Shown here: positions 39,712 to 51,864 of the stretch, piece after piece
Position numbering within the stretch: position 1 is the first letter of the stretch
How the letters are laid out: every line of letters begins with the position of its first letter
The notes under the pieces: generated by a model
What the model saw: only the letters and a program-made list of their open reading frames with translations
What the model was told of the DNA's origin: nothing
Database searches by the model: none
Position numbers and translations under genes: made by a program
Assembly (NCBI RefSeq): GCF_027887165.1
Contig: NC_077227.1
Location: 442,449,895-442,513,894, forward strand
Length of the DNA stretch: 64,000 nt
Direction of reading: 5' to 3'
Source: Monodelphis domestica
Lineage: Eukaryota; Chordata; Mammalia; Didelphimorphia; Didelphidae

Positions 39712-41560
39712 CATTTTAAAAAGCTATTCCGATGGGTGGGCATCATCCAAAGAGGTATGACATGAAAGTATAAGTGTAAAGGCAGGAGAGAAAACATCTT
39801 GGTAGGAGGCAAAAGCTGTGAGTAAAGAAATAAGAGAAATGAATAAGATATTTGCAACACAATAAAATGACCAACCTGACTAATAAATGTGATATGTTTG
39901 GATTCAAACAGGTTGAGGTGAACCGAAAGCACATTGCTGGCATAAGGCAGTCTGTGCAAAGATGCTGAATTAGGATATGAAATACCCAATTTGGGGAATA
40001 GCAAGTAGGCCAGGTTGGCTGGAATACAGTATGCATGAAAGAGAGTAATATTAGAAAAACAAGATTGTAAAGGAGTTTAAATACCAAACTGAGGAGTTTG
40101 TATGTAAATAGGGAGTTACTGAAATTTCTTTACTGGGAAACTGGTACTTTCAGATACACTGTGCCTCAGGATGTTTGTTATGGAAGATGGATTACAAATA
40201 GATAGCTAAAAACATGAGACTAATTAAGAGAAGGCTGCAGTTGTCTCTGAAAGAGGTAATAAGGATTTGATGGGAGCAGAATCAAGACTTGGTAACAGAT
40301 TTAGGAGTAAGGAAGAGGGAAGAGTTGAGGATGACTCCACATATACAAACAGTATTGGAAGAAGGATGCCAGTGCTCTCAAGATAGTTGGGGAGTGAATT
40401 TTTGGTGAAAGATAAAGTTTGTTTTGAACATGTTGAGTCAAGGTTACATGAGGAAGAGATATCACTGACGTAAAACAGAGGGAAGAGAGAGTACCCAAGA
40501 GGGGAAGGAAGAGTTTCAATATAGAGAGGTCAAGAATGACGATGGCTGAGGAAAGGCCATTGGGCTTAACAATTAGAAAACTTTTTGGTTATTTTGAAGA
40601 ATATTTCAGGTGAGTAATAGAGCCAGAAGTTAGATTATAAGTGGTTCAGAAGTGATTGGGAGGAGGCAAAATGGTGGCAATTTCCCCCCTCTAGGAGTTT
40701 GATTCTGAGGAAATAGGAGAAAAGGGACAATAGCTTTTGGCAAGGTCAGATGAAGGTTGTATAAGAATGGCTATTGTGGTGTTTTTGTAAATTTCAGGGA
40801 AGGAGCCAGTACCAAGGGAGAGAACAGTCCACTGATCCTAGGGGAAAACTGATGGAAGACAAGAGAGGATGGAGTTAATAGTACAAAGAGGGGAGGGGAG
40901 GGCTTTGGGGGAACAAAAAGGCCACAGAGCCTAGCAAGAGAGAATAGAATGGAGACTGATATTGAAGGGTTATGAGGTATAGAATGTGAGGAAACTCATG
41001 ATTGATGTCCTTCATTTTCTCAATAGAATAGCCTGCGCCCTCTACTGAGAGAAAAGGGGCTGGGGTGTTTTAGGGAAACTGGGAAATGAATAATTGAAAT
41101 GAATTTATTAAACATTTATTAATCTATATACAAATTATTGGGAATGCAAATAGAAAATATCTTCTCTGCTCTCAAGGAACTTATATTCTCATAGTGAGAG
41201 ATGATATATAGAAGTTTCCAATGAAGATTAAATCACAATCATTAATATGTAGTGACAAAGCATATGGTAATACATCTTTCATGTAATTCCCATTGAGAAA
41301 ATAACAGTATCTAATATTGAACCATTTGTGATATATTGGGAATAACCATGATAGGAAATAAGATTTGGTTAATTAGGGAAGACTAAAAGGATTTTTGTGT
41401 AGCACCAAGGGTCTAGTTGAGATTAGATAATATACATTTATACTAGACTCAGTTGGCATGGTTGTTTTACTTCTCCAGTGGTGTTCAGCAACACTTGAGT
41501 GGAGAAGGCTGATGGTAGGATAAACCAGGGGTTGGTTGGTGTTTGGGAAAGCACGAAGGG
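39712..41560 (-). mobile_element. L2 LINE, reverse-oriented, ORF2 region
   Basis: Runs parallel to the L2 copy at 45.2-48.6 kb: 'aaggagtttaaataccaaac', 'gaggagtttgtatgtaaata', 'gttgaggatgactccaca', 'ttgaacatgttgagt', 'gtcaagaatgacgatggctg'. The reverse complement is the L2 reverse-transcriptase region. A separate L2 3' end (about 41091-41260) lies inside it. Decayed. Confidence 0.65.
41091..41260 (-). mobile_element. L2 3' end fragment within L2
   Basis: 'gaatttattaaacatttatt', 'gggaatgcaaatagaaaata' and 'tgctctcaaggaacttatat' then 'tctcatagtg' is the reverse L2 terminus. Confidence 0.6.
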
Positions 41561-41620
41561 GGCAAGGGGTTTGTAATAGCTTAAAATTTGTTTTAACAAA
41601 AACAATAATGTTTAAAAAAT

Positions 41621-42333
41621 TGTGGTCGCCATATATAAAATTAACTTAAGTCAAAATGTTGTTTAGTAGCTTTATTTATAGCAAGGTAGAAATATTAAAG
41701 TGGGAAATATAGGAAGGAGTTGGAAAATATCACCTAGCTAAAAATACCCTAAGTCCTAATCCTAGTGCCTCCAGATCAGAATTGTGAATCCAAATCTCAC
41801 CAGTCCATGAGTGTCTCCAGTCATTTATCCAGGCATTCCAACAACCAAAAACCAACATTGAAGAGGCTGAGCCACAAAGGGTAGTCTCTCAAACCAAGTA
41901 GGCAAGAGTCTCACCCGAGTAAGTTTCCCTCTTTAGCCCGAGTCTCCAGTGTAGGAAGCTGAATCTTCACCAGAATTCAAAGACCAGATCAGGAAGCTGA
42001 AATCCCAAGAGCCAAAAGACCCTGAAAACCACCAAGAACCTTCATTTCACATGAGGCTAAGAGCTGCTAAGAATGAAGAGAGTGAATCTTTCTCAGGCTC
42101 CTTCTTATATACAGTTTTCTCCACCCATCAGCTCTCCTAATCACATCTCAGGAATCAATCACAGCCTTTCAATTTGCCTAGCACTGGGATGGGGGTGGAG
42201 GTGGGAGGGAAAGGGTGCAGTGCTTGTGGCCTTTTAGGGTGTGAATTTTCTTACTAAGTGTTAATTAGGGGTACTTTAAGTTCTTGACTGATTAACTCAA
42301 AATAGACAAAGGGAAAAAAAAGTCCCTTTCACA
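41621..42333 (-). mobile_element. Solo LTR of a marsupial endogenous retrovirus-like element
   Basis: A 713-bp block bounded by TGTG...CACA inverted ends. On the minus strand it has a TATATAAG box (42111-42104) and an AATAAA signal (41676-41671) in the order expected for U3-R-U5. No internal viral sequence adjoins it, so it looks like a recombined solo copy. Flanking 4-bp sequences agree at three of four bases. The exact family is not recognised. The clean ends suggest moderate age. Confidence 0.75.
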
Positions 42334-43093
42334 GAATCAAACATGTATATAGTTTATATATACATATATGGATTTATAATTTATAGATAATTGACAATAT
42401 GATATATTGACTATAGTTTAATTGGATAACTATAGGAGAAAAAATAAGAGAGCAGTTGATAGACTTCCCAAATAGGAAGGGGTGGAATGGCTGGTGGTCA
42501 TAGTGATGATCAAGAATATATTATTTAGAAGCACAACAAAGGGAGAAATGGAAAGATTGGGAGGTCTTGGTCAAAGAGAAATTTCAAGGCTCAGAATCAT
42601 GGATGTAGAACATTGGTGATGGTAATGGTGAACTCAGTGTGTGTAGTGCCTACAGTGTAATGCTTATTGATTGATTTTAGATATTAAAAAAAATCCAAGT
42701 TACTTCATGAATTCCTTGTGCTTCCACATTTGTCTAGACAGTTCTTCTGCACCATCTTCAGAATTGTTTCTCTATCTTTACAATTTTACACACTTTCCCA
42801 TTCCTCCTAACTTGACAGCTTCTTATAGAATTTTATTCCATGGAGTTCTAACAACTATTCTTTCTCTGAACACTAGTATTTGTTCTACCAAAATTTAGGG
42901 TTTATGTCAATCAGTGCTTCACTGCACTTTCTTTCTCTAGCACAAATTCTAAGTTTCAGTGATAACTTTTCCCCATTTCCATTGCAGTAACCATTTCCTT
43001 CTTAGTGCGAATAAGAAATTTCCCTTATTGATCCCTCCATCTTTTTTAAAGGATGAAGTTTTATTATAGAATGTCAAGAAATTTTTAGTTAGG

Positions 43094-43282
43094 GGAAGCT
43101 AGGTAGCATAGTGGGTAGAGTTTGAGGTCTGGAGTTAGGAAGATCTATGTTCAAAGCTGGCCTCAGACACTTCTTCGCCATTTGACCTTAGGCAAGTCAC
43201 TTAATCCCAATTCCCTAGCGTTTACTGCTCTTCTGCCTTGGAATTGATACAAAGACAGAAGGTGTTTTAAAATTAAAAAGGT
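43094..43282 (+). mobile_element. WSINE1/MIR-like SINE, forward, diverged
   Basis: 'gggaagctaggtagcatagt', 'gttcaaagctggcctcagac', 'ttaggcaagtcacttaatcc', 'tgctcttctgccttggaatt' and 'agacagaaggtgttttaaaa'. Confidence 0.88.
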
Positions 43283-43559
43283 ATTAGCTCCTCTACTTTG
43301 GTCAGAAAGACTTTCTATGCTTTTGTGTATGTCCCAATAATTAAAGTCCTCCTTGACTTCATGCTAAGAATTCATTTCCTAAACTACTCATCTATTTACT
43401 CTTTTTAAGTAGTTTCTGAAGACAATCTTAATTCTATTTGTGGCACTAATCATCTTCAACCAAATATTTTCCAATATGTTCATACTTTCTGATTCCTGAA
43501 TTTCCTCATATAACTGATAGTCATATGTTTCATGTCTGTTACCTCATTGGAAACTCAAT

Positions 43560-43690
43560 GATTCTGTGAGGTATATTCTTCCTTATCTCCTTTACAGTTG
43601 AGGAAATTGAGGCCCAGAGAGTTTAAGATATGGTCCAGAAATCCAAATCCTCCTTTTCAGATACCAGCTTCTTAACCAGCTGTTCATATT
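43560..43690 (-). mobile_element. MIR-type fragment
   Basis: 'tacagttgaggaaattgagg', 'cccagagagtttaagatatg' and 'gataccagcttcttaaccag' match the reverse of MIR. Confidence 0.5.
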
Positions 43691-45373
43691 CACATTTGCA
43701 TTCCCCTCCTCCAACAGTCTCTTGCTTTGATTGGCAGCAATGATGAATATACCACATGTGCTACCATATTCTTCAGTTTTCTGCATTAAACATCAGAAAT
43801 TTTGCAATTCTTTATAGATTTCTCCTGACAGTGTCATTTGTCATCAGCACTTTGGAATGAAAATAATTAACATTAAATGGAAAAATAAGTTTACAAATTG
43901 AGTCAGAAATATATTGAATTTTATCTTACTGCTATTTGTATCTTTGAAGATTTTATTCTACTAGGGTTTATTTTAAAGATTATCATTTTGATACCATTAT
44001 TTCTTGACCATCATCATAACCTTTCAAAGCCAAAGAGTAGCATAGAGAAAATGCCTAGATTTAGTTAAGAAATTTAGAAACCATCTAGTTCTGACTGACT
44101 AACTAAGGGAGATAGGAGGAAACATGCCAGAATTCTAACTTCTAGAAATGCAGAACTTCTTATTTAGCATATCATTTTCCCTCTCCTTTGACTTTGAAAC
44201 AATGATGTGTACACAGAATCTATTTACAGTGAAATAGGATGAGATTCTCAAATTTTTATTGCATGCTGATGTACTCACATGATGATGACAACAGAACCAG
44301 AAAGTGTCTTCTTTATAGGAATTTCATTGGTTACTATGTAGCTATAGATTTTTCGGTGGGAAAAGGCAGAAAATTCTGGTTCTTTTCATGTCACTGATAA
44401 AAATTATTGCTGCATTAATGGAGATAAAAGAAGTAATTCTATCTTATGGACTAGTCCCAAAAGACTAGTTGTTCTTAGAAACAACAAAAATTATTTCAAT
44501 AACCCTGTCATTTAATTCCCAATTTCTGGTTAGGTCTTATTACAAATTCAGTAAGCTTATTAATAACATTATTTATCATTAACTCATGTTAAAACTGCAT
44601 ATAAATTCTAAGAAAACTTTCTAAGAACCTAACTCTATTGAAATGATTGAGAGAATTAAGTTTCTAATTAAAATTATATTGAGACTAATGTTAGTAATAG
44701 TTATCAATTATAGTTTGGATTTAAAATCGTATATAACTCAGTCTACAAAATGTCCGTTTCACACTTGAGTGTATAACTCTAGAATGTTAATATTGAAATT
44801 TACTTAGTTTTTATGTTACAATTATCTACTTAGAATCATATTTGTGTGTATATACTGCTACTTTGCAAGCCTATCCTGTGAGATTCTCTTCCATATCCTT
44901 TTGTAAATCCTCCATCAGAGCACTTGAGATCTTTAGTCCTTTTACTATTTCAATACTGCATTTGGGCTTATCTCCCTCTTGTATCTAATAATTTTTGTTG
45001 TATGTCCAGTCCACCTCTTTTTCCAGTTTTACACATCCTTAAGGATACCATTCACTATATAACTTTTCAAACTTGTTATTTTTCATACACTACAGCCTAC
45101 TTAAAAAACATCATGAACTTTCCCATCATCCTTTAATCAATTGCTAGAAAAGCTCATTTCTTTAATGCCAATATTCTCTTGGTGTTGTTGTATAGTGGGG
45201 AAAAGAAAGGGAATAAGCATTTATATGGTGCCTGCTGTGTACCAGGCATTATGTTAAGCTCTAGAGGGAGCTGCAAAGAAAGACAAAAGTACAAAGATAT
45301 CCTCTGCTTGCAAGTTGGTCCTATATGTCAGTCAACAGTATTAAACAGTTAATATATGCCAGGCATTGTATTA

Positions 45374-45375
<2 letters not shown>

Positions 45376-45427
<52 letters not shown>
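45376..45427. repeat. (TG)n microsatellite
   Basis: About 25 TG units interrupting the L2; it produces a false VCVCVC frame. Confidence 0.97.
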
Positions 45428-45429
<2 letters not shown>

Positions 45430-45913
45430 GGGAAGACAATATGCAAATAGGTATGTACATAAAATATGGAGTAGAAAGAAAGTTAACTAAGGGGGAAAGT
45501 TCAAGTGACTTGGAGAAGAGGGAAGGCTTCCTGCACAAAGTATTTGAGCTGAGTTTTAGAAGAATAAAAGGTTTTCAAAAGGAGGGGGTTGGGGGAAAGT
45601 ATTCCAGATATGGGGTACACTTAGTGCAAAGGAATGGAGCTGGAAGTAGACTTGGTTTTGCTAAACTGTAGAGGGAATGCAGTAAGACGAAAATACAGAA
45701 AGGGGCCACGTTCTGAAGAGTTTTAAATAGCAAACAAGTAAATTTCATATTTGATGTTAGAGGTATCAGAGAGCCATTGAAGTTTATTGAGCAAAGCAAG
45801 AGGGTAACGTGGTCTGACGTAAGCTTAAGGAAAATAATTTTGGCAGTTGTGTAGAGGCTATAATATAGTGGGGAGATTTTAGGCAGAGAAATCATTTAGA
45901 AGGTTATAGCCCT

Positions 45914-46907
45914 GAAATTGGAAAACAGTATGGGAGATATTAGTTCTAGATCAACATCTCACACCTTATACCAAGATAAATTTAGAATAGGTAAATGACC
46001 TAAATATAAAGAAGGAAACTATAAGTAAATTTAGTGAGCATAGAAGAGTACACTTGTCAGATCTATGGGAAAGAAAAGAAAATTTAAGACCAATAATATA
46101 AATATAAAGGATAAAATAAATGTTGGAGAGGATATGGCAAAATGGGGACACTAATGTATTGCCAGTAGAGTTGTGAACTGATCCAACCATTCTGGAAGGC
46201 AATTTGGAATTATGCCCAAAGGGCTTTAAATGACTGCCTCCTCTTTGATCCAACCATATCACTGCTGGATTTGTACCCCAAAGAGATCATAAAGAAAAAA
46301 CTTCTACAAAAATATTTTTAGCCATGCTCTTTGTGGTGGCAAAAAATTGGAAAATGAGGGGGTGTCCATGAATTGGGGAATGGCTGAACAAATTGCGGTA
46401 TCTGTTGGTGATGGAATACTATTGTGTTGAAAGGAATAATGAACTGGTAGAATTCCATGTGAACTGGAACAACCTCCAGGAATGGATGCAGAGTGAAAGG
46501 AGCAGAACCAGGAGAACTTTATACACAATGACAGATACACTGTGGTACAATTTAACATAATGGACTTCTCTACTAGCAGCAATGCAATGATACAGGACAA
46601 TCCAGAGGAACTTGGGAGAAAGAACGCTATCCACATCTAGAGAAAGAACTGTGGGAGTAGAAACACAGAAGAAAAACATTTCCTTGATCACATGGTTTGA
46701 TGGGGATATGATTGGGGATGTAGACTTTAAATGATCACTCTACTACAAATATTAATAATATGAAAATAGGTCTTGATCAATGACACATGTGAAATCCAGT
46801 TGAATTGCTCATTAGCTACAGGGTGGGGAAGGGAGGAGAGAGGAGAAAGGAGTATGAACCATGTAACCATGGAAAAATATTCTAAATTAAATAAAAATTA
46901 AAAAAAA
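45914..46907 (+). mobile_element. Marsupial L1, 5'-truncated, inserted in L2
   Basis: 994 bp ending in the ORF2 tail and 3' UTR ('ggcaatttggaattatgccc', 'atgaattggggaatggctga', 'gaaaggagcagaaccaggag', 'catgtaaccatggaaaaata') and a poly(A) tail. Target duplications AAGGTTATAGCCCT (45900-45913) and AAGGTTATATCCCT (46908-46921) define both ends. Less diverged than the L2 it splits. Confidence 0.93.
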
Positions 46908-48659
46908 AAGGTTATATCCCTAGCAAGAGCTAACGAAGGCTTTAACTAAAGTGGCAATTATATAAATGAAAAGAAGAGACAATGTATGAATGATATTGTA
47001 ATGATAGAAATGAACAAGATTTGGCATATGCAAGGTTGGATATGTAGGGTAAGGGGTCAAAGGTCCTGAAGTTGTAATAGTAGTACCTTCGACAGTAACA
47101 GAATTTTGGAAGAGGACAGAAGTATGCTGGAGTCAACTTGTACTGGCTTATAATAGCTGATTAAGTTTTTAGTGTGATAATTTACAACTTTAGAAATTGG
47201 CCTTGATTTATTATTTTATTGATTGTCTAGACTTAAAATTATACAAAAGTGTTAATGATGCAGATTAAAACAAAAATGGATGTTGTGTATATCTTTTCTA
47301 TTGGAGAGTATGCCCCTGGAAGAGTTGAATGTTTTGGGGAATTCTAATTTGGACATGTTGGATATCTAGTTTGACATGTCTAAAAGGCAGTTGGAAATGT
47401 TCAACTGGATTCAGAAGATATAATAAAGCTGAATATATAGAGACTGAGGAATCATCTGGATATGTAGAGCCTGAAGAATCATAGAGTTGGTAACTGAATC
47501 CATGAGAGTTGATCAGATCACCAAATAAGATATTATAGAGAGAAGCAAAAAGAGGGCCCAGAAGAGAAACTTGAAGGATGCCTTTAATTAGGTCAAGTGA
47601 TAGGAATAAAGGTCTAGTAAAAGAGATTGAGAAAGAAAGGTCAGAAAGGTAGAATGAGAACTAAGAGCACTGCCACAAAAATTAACAAAGGAGAGGATAT
47701 TTAGGAGAAGTGATCAATAGTGTCAGACGTTGCAGAGAAGTCAAGAACAATGAGGACTGAGAAAAGGCTATTCTTTTTGGTACTTGAGATCACTGATACT
47801 TTTGGAGAGAGCAATTTCAATTGAATTTTGAGACTGGATGCTAGATTGCCATGGTTTTAGAAGAGAGTGAAAGGAAGAGAAATATAGGTACTGAATATAG
47901 ATGACCTTTTCGAGGAATTTATAAGAAGAAAGGAAGGAGAGCTATGAGACATTAAAAAGCAGTGGTTTTTTGAGGATGGGGAAGACATGTACATGTTTGT
48001 AATGAGAGAAGGAATTAATGTATAGGGACAGACTGAAGAATAGAGAGTGGAGATGATAATGGGGATAATCTATTAGGGAAGATAATCTGTAGTGCAGATA
48101 GGATCAAGAGTATGTGTGGAGAGATTGGCATTGGCAAAGAAATGGGTTGCATTGTTATAAATGTGAGATGTAATGGGGTGAAGTTCTCACCAGGTAGCTT
48201 CAAATATTTTTGGTGAAGTATGAGGCAAGATAGCAGGAGAATGTGCTGTGGGAGGCTTCAGATATAAGATAGAAACATCTGATGTATTGAATAGGATAGA
48301 GATTTAATTAGAGTAGAAGGATTGTCTTGTTGGCCTAAGAGTCCAGTTGAGACAGGATAACAAATTTATAGTGAACACAACCAGTATGAATTTGTGACTT
48401 TCCTCCAGCATGTAAATAGGAGTGAAGGTGAAAGATAGTGGGAACAATCCAGAGCTTGATATTTGATGAAGTAGAATTAATAATGGGAGGGGGGTGTGGA
48501 CAATTAATTTGAGTTTTGAGTTGAATGGCTCATTATTAGATTGAGATCAAGAAGGGAAGAGAATGTAGTCAGTGCAGAGATGATGGTTTGGAATATGGAG
48601 GTCACAGTAAGGATGTAGAATAGGGTTAGAGTTCATAATTCAATGATCAGGTAAAAAAA

Positions 48660-50610
48660 TTTTTTTGTTCATTTCATGAACAGAGAAAAGTAACATTTGC
48701 AGCTGATAACAAAACCAAGAACATGACTATCTCTGTGTAGTTGAGGTAGAGTGAAGGAGTAAGTTGTTTTGCTTTTAATCCCTCCCTACTTCCCCCTCCC
48801 TTCTTGTCTTCCCTCCCTCCTATTTTTCTATATGTTAAGGTAGGATTCTATACCCAAAGGAGTATGGTTGTTCCCTCTGTGAGCAAATTCTGAGAAGAGT
48901 AAGGTTTAAGCATTGCCTGTCATTACTCTCCTCCTCTCCTCCACAATTTCTTGTAATATGATGTTTGGGCTTCCCCCTCCCCATTCCCACCCCCTTAACA
49001 TGGCTTTCAAGTAATTCAGTAATTCTTAAATTGTCTTTTTTTCCTGTATCTGTTTTCCAGTTCATTTGTTTTTCCAATGAGATATTTTACATTTTCTTCT
49101 ATTCTTTCAATTATTTTCATTTTGTTTTTGTTGTTTCATTAGCTTCTACTTGTCCAATTCTAATTTTTAAGGAATGATTTTTTTCTGTGAGCTTTTGAAC
49201 CTTTTCTTTTTGGCCAATTCTACTTTTTAAAAAAATTTTTTCTTCATTGGATTTTTGTACCTCTTTTTCTATTTGGCCAATTCTGCCTATTTTAAGATGT
49301 TATTTTCTTCTTGCATTGCTTTCATTTCTCTTTCCCATTTTTCCTTGCTTCTCTTAGATTTTTGAATTACTTTTTGAGCCCTTCCAGAGGCTAAGACCAA
49401 TTTTCATTTTTTCTTTGAGATTTTGCATGTAGCTGCTTTGTCTCCTGCATCTATGCCTTACTCTTTTGTTTCCATAATGTTTTTTCTTATTAGTTTTTTT
49501 TTTTTTGATGTTTGCTCATTTTTCTAGCCTTTGCCTTTACTTTTATTTTAAAGGTGAGCTCTGTTGTCAGGGTAGAGGAGGTACTCACTTTAACTTTAGT
49601 TTTTCCTTGCCTCTATTCTGAGCTCTAATTCTGGGTTTCTGTAAGTTTCAGTTCTTTCAAGGTGGTATGATGGCCTGTCAGCTGGGAGTCGTCTTCCACT
49701 GCTGATTTAGTCTACTCCAGAGACTGCTAATGGCTTTCAGGGCTCAGAGCACTGTGAGTTACCTTGTACTGGAACTTAGAGTACTACCTTAGAATTGGTT
49801 AGGGGGGGGGTAGCTGGGTAGCTCAGTGGATTGATAGTCAGGCCTAGAGATGGGAGGTCCTAGGTTCAAATCTGGCCTCAGACACTTCCCAGCTGTGTGA
49901 CCTTGGGCAAGTCACTTAACCCCCATTGCCTAGCTCTTACCACTCTGCTGCCTTGGAACCAATACACAGTATTGACTCCAAGACGGAAGGTAAGGGTTTA
50001 AAAAAAAAGAATTGGTTAGGGGTTTCAGGCCTTACTCTGGACTTAGACTGGCCAGGTCCACCATGGACTGCCTTGTGCTGGGGTGTGGGGCCTCACTGAA
50101 GTCTTGTTCAGGGGCTCTAGGACTCACTCTGGGTTTGCAGCAACCAGGGATGTTGCAGACTGCCTTGTGCAGGGACTTGGACCTCACTGTAGGCTTTTGC
50201 TAGGGTTAGAAATTCAAGGGGTGGGCATGAGTTACTCTGTTGTTAGCTTCAGCAGGGTCTCAGGTTTTCAAAGTTGGCGTGGGCCCAGTAGAGCAGTAGA
50301 GGTGTGGTGGTGGGGATGCTTGCTGTTGGTTTGTGTTTGTACTCCTTGGTGTGACCTTGCTCTGGATGCTGCATGGCCATGCTGGGGGTTCTCTGAGGCT
50401 TTGGCGTAGGTTGCACTCCTTTCTCACCCCAGTGAACCAGACCCTCTCTTCTTACCTTTCCAGTTTGTTTTTGCAGGATTGTTGCTTCCCTCATTTCCTT
50501 GTTCATTCTGTCCCTTTTCAGTATTCATTTTGAAATGTTATTTTAAGGTTGGTCTGAGAGGATTCTTTCCTTGCCTTTACTCTGTCACCTTCGCCCTACC
50601 TTCTCTCCAA
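48660..50610 (-). mobile_element. Marsupial L1 5' portion, reverse, split by a SINE
   Basis: Repeated 'ttggccaattct' and 'tttttgtacctctttttct' blocks fit the reverse of an ORF1 coiled-coil region. They are followed by a long GC-richer 5' UTR-like segment (49440-50600) ending near 'tctgtcaccttcgccctacc'. No ORF remains. The SINE at 49806-50007 interrupts it. Confidence 0.6.
49806..50007 (+). mobile_element. WSINE1-like SINE, full length, with 15-bp target duplication
   Basis: Forward copy from 'gggggtagctgggtagctca' to 'aagacggaaggtaagggttt' plus an A tail. AGAATTGGTTAGGGG at 49791-49805 and 50008-50022 is a perfect duplication. It is one of the best-preserved copies, with A-box 'tagctcagtgg' and B-box 'ggttcaaatct' visible. 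Confidence 0.97.
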
Positions 50611-50639
50611 ATCTCTCTTAATTAAAATTTATATATGTA

Positions 50640-50795
50640 TATGCTTTATTTATATTTATTTGCTTACATGTTAACTCCCCCATTAGATTGTGAGCTCCTT
50701 CAGGCCATCAATGTTTTTTGCCTCTTTTTGCATCCACAAGCACAGCCCCTTGCACATAGTGGGCACTTAATGTTTATTGATTGATTGTTATAGCT
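50640..50795 (+). mobile_element. L2 LINE 3' end
   Basis: 'agattgtgagctccttcagg', 'ttttttgcctctttttgcat', 'cccttgcacatagtgggcac' then 'ttaatgtttattgattgatt' is a clear L2 terminus. Confidence 0.88.
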
Positions 50796-50849
50796 CTGTA
50801 TTCATTTTTTTTACAACATAGGGATTTTCCATTACATTCTATACCACAA

Positions 50850-51270
50850 CAAGAAGCCTTTCTCCAAAATGGCCATCTGCTGTTCTGTGCTGTCACCAAA
50901 AAAAAAAATTCTGCTATGAATATTGTGTGTATGACATTAGTACTTGCCTAATAGTAGAATAGTATAAGCCTAATAGTAAAATTACTGGGTCAAATGGTAT
51001 CTACAGTTTAGAGTAAGGTAGATTTATATTTGATTTTTTTAAACCCTTACCTTCCGTCTTGGAGTCAATACTGTGTATTGGCTCCAAGGCAGAAGAGTGG
51101 TAAGGGCTAGACAATGGGGGTCAAGTGACTTGCCCAGGGTCACACAGCTAGGAAGTGTCTGAGGCCAGATTTGAACCTAGGACCTCTCGTCTCCAGGCCT
51201 GGCTCTCAATCCACTGAGCTACCCAGTTGCCCCCCATATTTGATTTTTAAACAATCTTATGATTATAGTT
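50850..51270 (-). mobile_element. L1 fragment, reverse, split by a SINE
   Basis: 'ctgctatgaatattgtgtgt' and 'attactgggtcaaatggtat' are typical of the L1 3' region read backwards. Diverged. Confidence 0.5.
51039..51235 (-). mobile_element. WSINE1-like SINE, full length, with 13-bp target duplication
   Basis: Reverse copy between ATATTTGATTTTT at 51026-51038 and 51236-51248 (perfect). It contains 'cttggagtcaatactgtgta' and 'tcaatccactgagctaccca'. Confidence 0.97.
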
Positions 51271-51324
51271 CTCCACAAGTGAATGAATTGCCATGTAAGG
51301 TCTCTTACTGGAAATCTATAAGCA

Positions 51325-51405
51325 CAAGGTGACCATTTTTGAGGGATATTGTAAAAGGTATTCTTGTTCAGATAGGTTGTGCTAGTGGCTTCTGAGGACC
51401 AATAG
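51325..51405 (+). mobile_element. CR1 3' end fragment
   Basis: 'gggatattgtaaaaggtatt', 'cttgttcagataggttgtgc' and 'agtggcttctgaggac' resemble the CR1 3' terminus. Confidence 0.4.
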
Positions 51406-51617
51406 TTTGGGTGGATGTGATTGAAGGTGAGAGAATATAGAAGTGTTCAAGTCTTTTGCTTCTGTTCTTTCCACCAAGGAAATTACAGGACAAAAAAATG
51501 TAAGGGAGTTTATATTCAAAATAAGTAAGGAGATATGAAAATACATCGCTGTTGATAAGTTCAGGTAAACTCGTTCAGATGAACTATATCTTTGGGTACT
51601 GAAAAGACTATTAGTAT

Positions 51618-51717
51618 GATTGCTGAGTCATTGTCAGTGATCTCTCAGATCAATTCAACAAATATTTCTTGGTACTTAACTGATTGCTGAATGATCACTG
51701 ACAATGGCTCAGTAATC
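51618..51717. repeat. Inverted repeat, 25-bp arms, 50-nt loop
   Basis: Arms 51618-51642 and 51693-51717 are complementary at 23 of 25 positions. The right arm resembles the CR1-derived 'gatcactgacagtggctcag' motif also seen, diverged, near 16620-16650. The left arm is the same motif inverted. Confidence 0.9.
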
Positions 51718-51864
51718 ACATCTGCCAGTCTTCAAGAATAAAATATAAGCTTTTCTGTTTAGCTTTTAAAGCCCTACACAACTGGGCCCATCTTTCCAGC
51801 TTCCTTGGACATTTCTCCCCTTTCCTCATACCACAATCCATCTAAACTGTTCTTTATTCCTTAT

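Larger units (their letters stand above)
45190..48650 (-). mobile_element. L2 LINE, long reverse-oriented copy, split by L1
   Basis: The left part holds the reverse 3' end ('gtgcctgctgtgtaccagg' near 45230, then 'caggcattatgttaagctc'). After the L1 insertion it continues with the reverse-transcriptase region: 'gaatccatgagagttgatca', 'agagggcccagaagagaaac', 'gtgatcaatagtgtcagacg', 'agaacaatgaggactgagaa'. Read on the minus strand this is the L2 fingers-and-palm segment. Too decayed to encode protein. Confidence 0.8.

Noticed and set aside
45378-45895. VCVCVC ORF and its antisense ORF
   Set aside because: TG microsatellite and decayed L2.
46304-46691. Two minus-strand ORFs of 110 and 90 codons
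   Set aside because: Antisense of the L1 3' end.
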